64,000 nucleotides of DNA from Vibrio chagasii (GTDB taxonomy: Bacteria; Pseudomonadota; Gammaproteobacteria; Enterobacterales; Vibrionaceae), in the NCBI RefSeq assembly GCF_002954585.1, contig NZ_MSCI01000002.1, forward strand, positions 2,334,089-2,398,088, given 5' to 3'. Both the position numbers and the translations under genes were made by a program. The notes below the pieces were generated by a model. That model saw only the letters and a list, made by a program, of their open reading frames with translations. It made no database searches and was not told where the DNA came from. This document shows positions 61,680-64,000 of this stretch, in pieces (position 1 is the first letter of the stretch; the number at the start of each line of letters is the position of its first letter).

Positions 61680-63035
61680 ATGAATAAAAACGACAATACC
61701 CCAAGCGAACAACGCGGATTCCACGAACTAGCACTGAATATTTATACTCGCCAAGAGCACAATATTTCACGTAAGCAGATCAGCGATAACGCACTAAAAG
61801 TACTATATCGCCTGAATGGTGCGGGTTTTGACGCATTTTTAGTCGGTGGTGGTGTCCGTGATATCTTACTGGGCTCTCAGCCAAAAGATTTTGATATTGC
61901 GACCAACGCTACGCCAGAGCAGATCAAGAACCTCTTCCGAAACTGCCGCCTAATCGGTCGCCGTTTCCGCTTGGCACACATCATGTTTGGTCGTGACATC
62001 ATTGAGGTGGCAACTTTCCGAGGCCACCATCAAGAGCCATCTAAAAACGTATCTGCACAATCGAAAGAAGGCATGCTATTACGCGACAACGTGTACGGCA
62101 GTGTTGATGAAGATGCAGAACGTCGCGATTTCACGATCAATGCGATGTACTACAACATTGCAGACTACAGCATCCACGATTACGCAGGTGGTGTAGAAGA
62201 TTTAGAAGATAAGCTAATCCGTCTAATTGGCGATCCAGAAACACGCTACCGTGAAGACCCTGTACGCATGCTGCGTGCAATGCGTTTCTCGGCGAAGCTG
62301 GATTTCGATATTGAAGAAGACACCGCCGACCCAATTGAAGGCTTGGCTCACCTTCTAAAAGACATTCCAGCGGCACGTCTTTACGAAGAATCTCTAAAAC
62401 TGCTTCAATCAGGCTACGGTTTAGAAACCTACCACCTGATGCGTGAATACAACCTATTCCAGCAGATGTTCCCTGCGGTAGCTGAATACTTCACTGAAGA
62501 TTACGACTCACCGACTGAGCAAATGCTTGATTTGGTACTCGACTCTACCGACCTTCGTATCGAAGATGGTAAACGAGTAAACCCTGCATTCATGTTCGCC
62601 GCGATTCTTTGGTATCCAATGAACAAGCTGGCAGACAAGCTTGTTGCCGAGCAAGGCATGGCGCACTATGACGCGATCATGGAAGCGAGTAACATCATTC
62701 TTGATCAGCAAGTAAAATCTATTGCTATCCCTCGTCGCCACACAGCAACCATTCGCGAAGTTTGGCAACTGCAACTGCGACTACCTCGCCGCAACGGTAA
62801 ACGTGCCGTTCGCCTAATGGAGCTCAACAAGTTCCGTGCTGGCTACGATTTCTTAGAGATGCGTGGCGAGATTGAAGGTGGCGAGACAAAAGAATTAGCG
62901 AAATGGTGGGAGCGTTACCAGACAGCTGGTCGCAATATGCGTCAAGCAATGGCTAACGATGTAGCAGCGCCATCAAAGTCAGGTCATCGTCGCCGTAAGA
63001 CTTACCGAAACAAAAAGAGTAAGCAAGCCGAATGA
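61680..63035 (+). CDS. pcnB: PcnB, poly(A) polymerase I
   Basis: A 451-residue nucleotidyltransferase adding poly(A) tails that speed RNA decay. The catalytic motif LVGGGVRDILLGSQPKDFDIATNA is at about 56-79, followed by RRDFTINAMYYN. The Lys/Arg-rich C-terminus is SGHRRRKTYRNKKSKQ. The ATG at 61680 lacks a clear ribosome-binding site, and a hairpin with arms AACAAAGT/ACTTTGTT (61645-61652 and 61664-61671) precedes it. That fits weak translation, since E. coli pcnB is also kept low by a rare start codon. No upstream in-frame alternative start was seen nearby. It overlaps folK by four bases. Confidence 0.93.
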   Translation: MNKNDNTPSEQRGFHELALNIYTRQEHNISRKQISDNALKVLYRLNGAGFDAFLVGGGVRDILLGSQPKDFDIATNATPEQIKNLFRNCRLIGRRFRLAHIMFGRDIIEVATFRGHHQEPSKNVSAQSKEGMLLRDNVYGSVDEDAERRDFTINAMYYNIADYSIHDYAGGVEDLEDKLIRLIGDPETRYREDPVRMLRAMRFSAKLDFDIEEDTADPIEGLAHLLKDIPAARLYEESLKLLQSGYGLETYHLMREYNLFQQMFPAVAEYFTEDYDSPTEQMLDLVLDSTDLRIEDGKRVNPAFMFAAILWYPMNKLADKLVAEQGMAHYDAIMEASNIILDQQVKSIAIPRRHTATIREVWQLQLRLPRRNGKRAVRLMELNKFRAGYDFLEMRGEIEGGETKELAKWWERYQTAGRNMRQAMANDVAAPSKSGHRRRKTYRNKKSKQAE

Positions 63036-63517
63036 TAACTGCTTATATTGCGGTCGGCAGCAACCTTGCCGACCCAGTTAGCCAAGCAAATTTGGCTATC
63101 GAAACACTAAAAAGCCTACCGCGATCAACGTTTATTGCGACCTCTCAGCTATATAGTAGCACTCCAATGGGGCCACAAAATCAACCGGACTACATCAATG
63201 CGGTAGTCGCGATTAAAACCGAATTAACGCCTATTGAACTGCTTGATTGCACTCAAAAAATCGAGTTAGAGCAAGGGCGTGTCCGTAAAGACGAACGCTG
63301 GGGACCAAGAACCTTGGATCTCGACATCGTGTTGTACGGCAATGAGGTGATCGATTCAGAGCGCTTAACCGTTCCTCATTATGGAATGAAAGAACGAGAG
63401 TTTGTACTCTACCCGCTTGCTGAAATCGCACCAAGTTTACAACTCCCTGATGGGACTGAGCTGACAGAACTACTGAAAATTGTAGATAAAAACGGGCTCA
63501 ATGTTTGGCAGCAATAG
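63032..63517 (+). CDS. folK: FolK, 6-hydroxymethyl-7,8-dihydropterin pyrophosphokinase
   Basis: A 161-residue cytoplasmic enzyme that pyrophosphorylates the pterin before FolP joins it to p-aminobenzoate. It starts MITAYIAVGSNLADP and has the signature RWGPRTLDLDIVLYG (about 89-103), with the two catalytic Asp in DLDI. The start overlaps the pcnB stop (ATGA), so translation is probably coupled. panB follows after 22 nt. Confidence 0.95.
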   Translation: MITAYIAVGSNLADPVSQANLAIETLKSLPRSTFIATSQLYSSTPMGPQNQPDYINAVVAIKTELTPIELLDCTQKIELEQGRVRKDERWGPRTLDLDIVLYGNEVIDSERLTVPHYGMKEREFVLYPLAEIAPSLQLPDGTELTELLKIVDKNGLNVWQQ

Positions 63518-63539
63518 CCAGGCGCATTAAGGAAAACCA

Positions 63540-64000
63540 ATGAAAAAAGTAACCATTAACGACCTAATCAAGTGTAAACGTGAAGGCCGTAAATTCGCGA
63601 CGTCAACAGCTTACGATGCGAGCTTTGCTCAACTATTCGAAAGCCAAGAGATGCCTGTTCTGCTTGTCGGTGATTCACTGGGTATGGTTCTACAAGGCCA
63701 TAACGACACATTACCAGTAAGCGTTGAAGACATTGCTTACCACACTCGCTCTGTGCGTGCTGGTAGCCCTAACTGTCTTCTTATGGCTGACATGCCTTTC
63801 ATGAGCTACGCGACTCCAGAGCAAGCTTGTGAGAGCGCAGCAACCTTGATGCGTGCTGGCGCGAACATGGTAAAAATCGAAGGCGGAAGCTGGTTGGTTG
63901 ATACTGTGAAGATGCTAACAGAACGCGCAGTACCAGTATGTGCACACTTAGGCTTAACGCCACAATCTGTGAACATCTTTGGTGGTTACAAGGTTCAAGG
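63540..64000 (+). CDS. panB: PanB, ketopantoate hydroxymethyltransferase (N-terminal part, runs off the window)
   Basis: The first 153 codons, starting MKKVTINDLIKCKREGRKFA, are present. The PanB motifs LVGDSLGMVLQGHNDTLPV and MADMPFMSYATPEQ are clear. The enzyme makes ketopantoate for pantothenate and CoA, and panC usually follows outside this window. GGAA-type bases precede the start, 22 nt after folK. Confidence 0.95.
   Translation, partial: MKKVTINDLIKCKREGRKFATSTAYDASFAQLFESQEMPVLLVGDSLGMVLQGHNDTLPVSVEDIAYHTRSVRAGSPNCLLMADMPFMSYATPEQACESAATLMRAGANMVKIEGGSWLVDTVKMLTERAVPVCAHLGLTPQSVNIFGGYKVQ

Overview
This 64 kb window is chromosomal DNA from a marine Vibrio. Gene content and order, an OmpU porin, and a complete ChiS-chitobiose (chb) region laid out as in V. 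cholerae support the genus. Protein divergence from V. cholerae fits another clade, possibly Splendidus, but I cannot fix the species. No prophage, insertion sequence, CRISPR array or integron was seen. Nearly all of it is conserved core genome.

Layout. 1-7.3 kb, mostly minus strand: start of rimP (nusA operon), tRNA-fMet, tRNA-Leu, secG, glmM, folP, ftsH, rlmE, then plus-strand yhbY and minus-strand greA. 7.8-14.4 kb: ompU, dacB (PBP4), a short CBS-less MgtE-type transporter with an unusual leader, tyrS, and an M23 endopeptidase. 14.5-23.5 kb: an RND pump and its adaptor, erpA, hemL, a 41-residue cysteine-rich membrane protein, a PerM/AI-2E family permease and rsmC. 23.7-42.4 kb: the chitin module. 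ChiS senses chitooligosaccharides with the binding protein CBP, which also feeds a two-permease/two-ATPase ABC importer. Cytoplasmic GH9 and GH20 enzymes, chitobiose phosphorylase, a GlcNAc kinase and a hexose-phosphate mutase convert the imported sugar to GlcNAc-6-P and GlcN products. 42.5-46.5 kb: FbpABC ferric-iron importer behind a Fur-box-like site. 46.6-48.4 kb: glnK-amtB ammonium module behind a sigma54-type promoter. 48.4-59.1 kb, minus strand: yacL, acnB, a PlpD-type patatin/outer-membrane protein, mrcB (PBP1B) and hrpB. 59.1-64 kb, plus strand: sfsA, dksA, gluQRS, pcnB, folK and the start of panB.

The most interesting unexplained signal is the 5' leader of the MgtE-like gene (about 11.37-11.70 kb). 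It holds a 14-codon ORF with a good ribosome-binding site and tandem Pro codons. A perfect 9-bp inverted repeat joins the ORF's first codons to the sequence just after its stop. This looks like a translation-coupled attenuator and may be undescribed. Other points for follow-up are an NtrC-like dyad inside a terminator upstream of glnK, the repeat-rich chb control region and its structured leader, hairpins at the longer gaps of the chb operon, and a terminator hairpin just ahead of rimP. All promoter, operator and RNA-structure calls were made by eye, without folding or alignment software.
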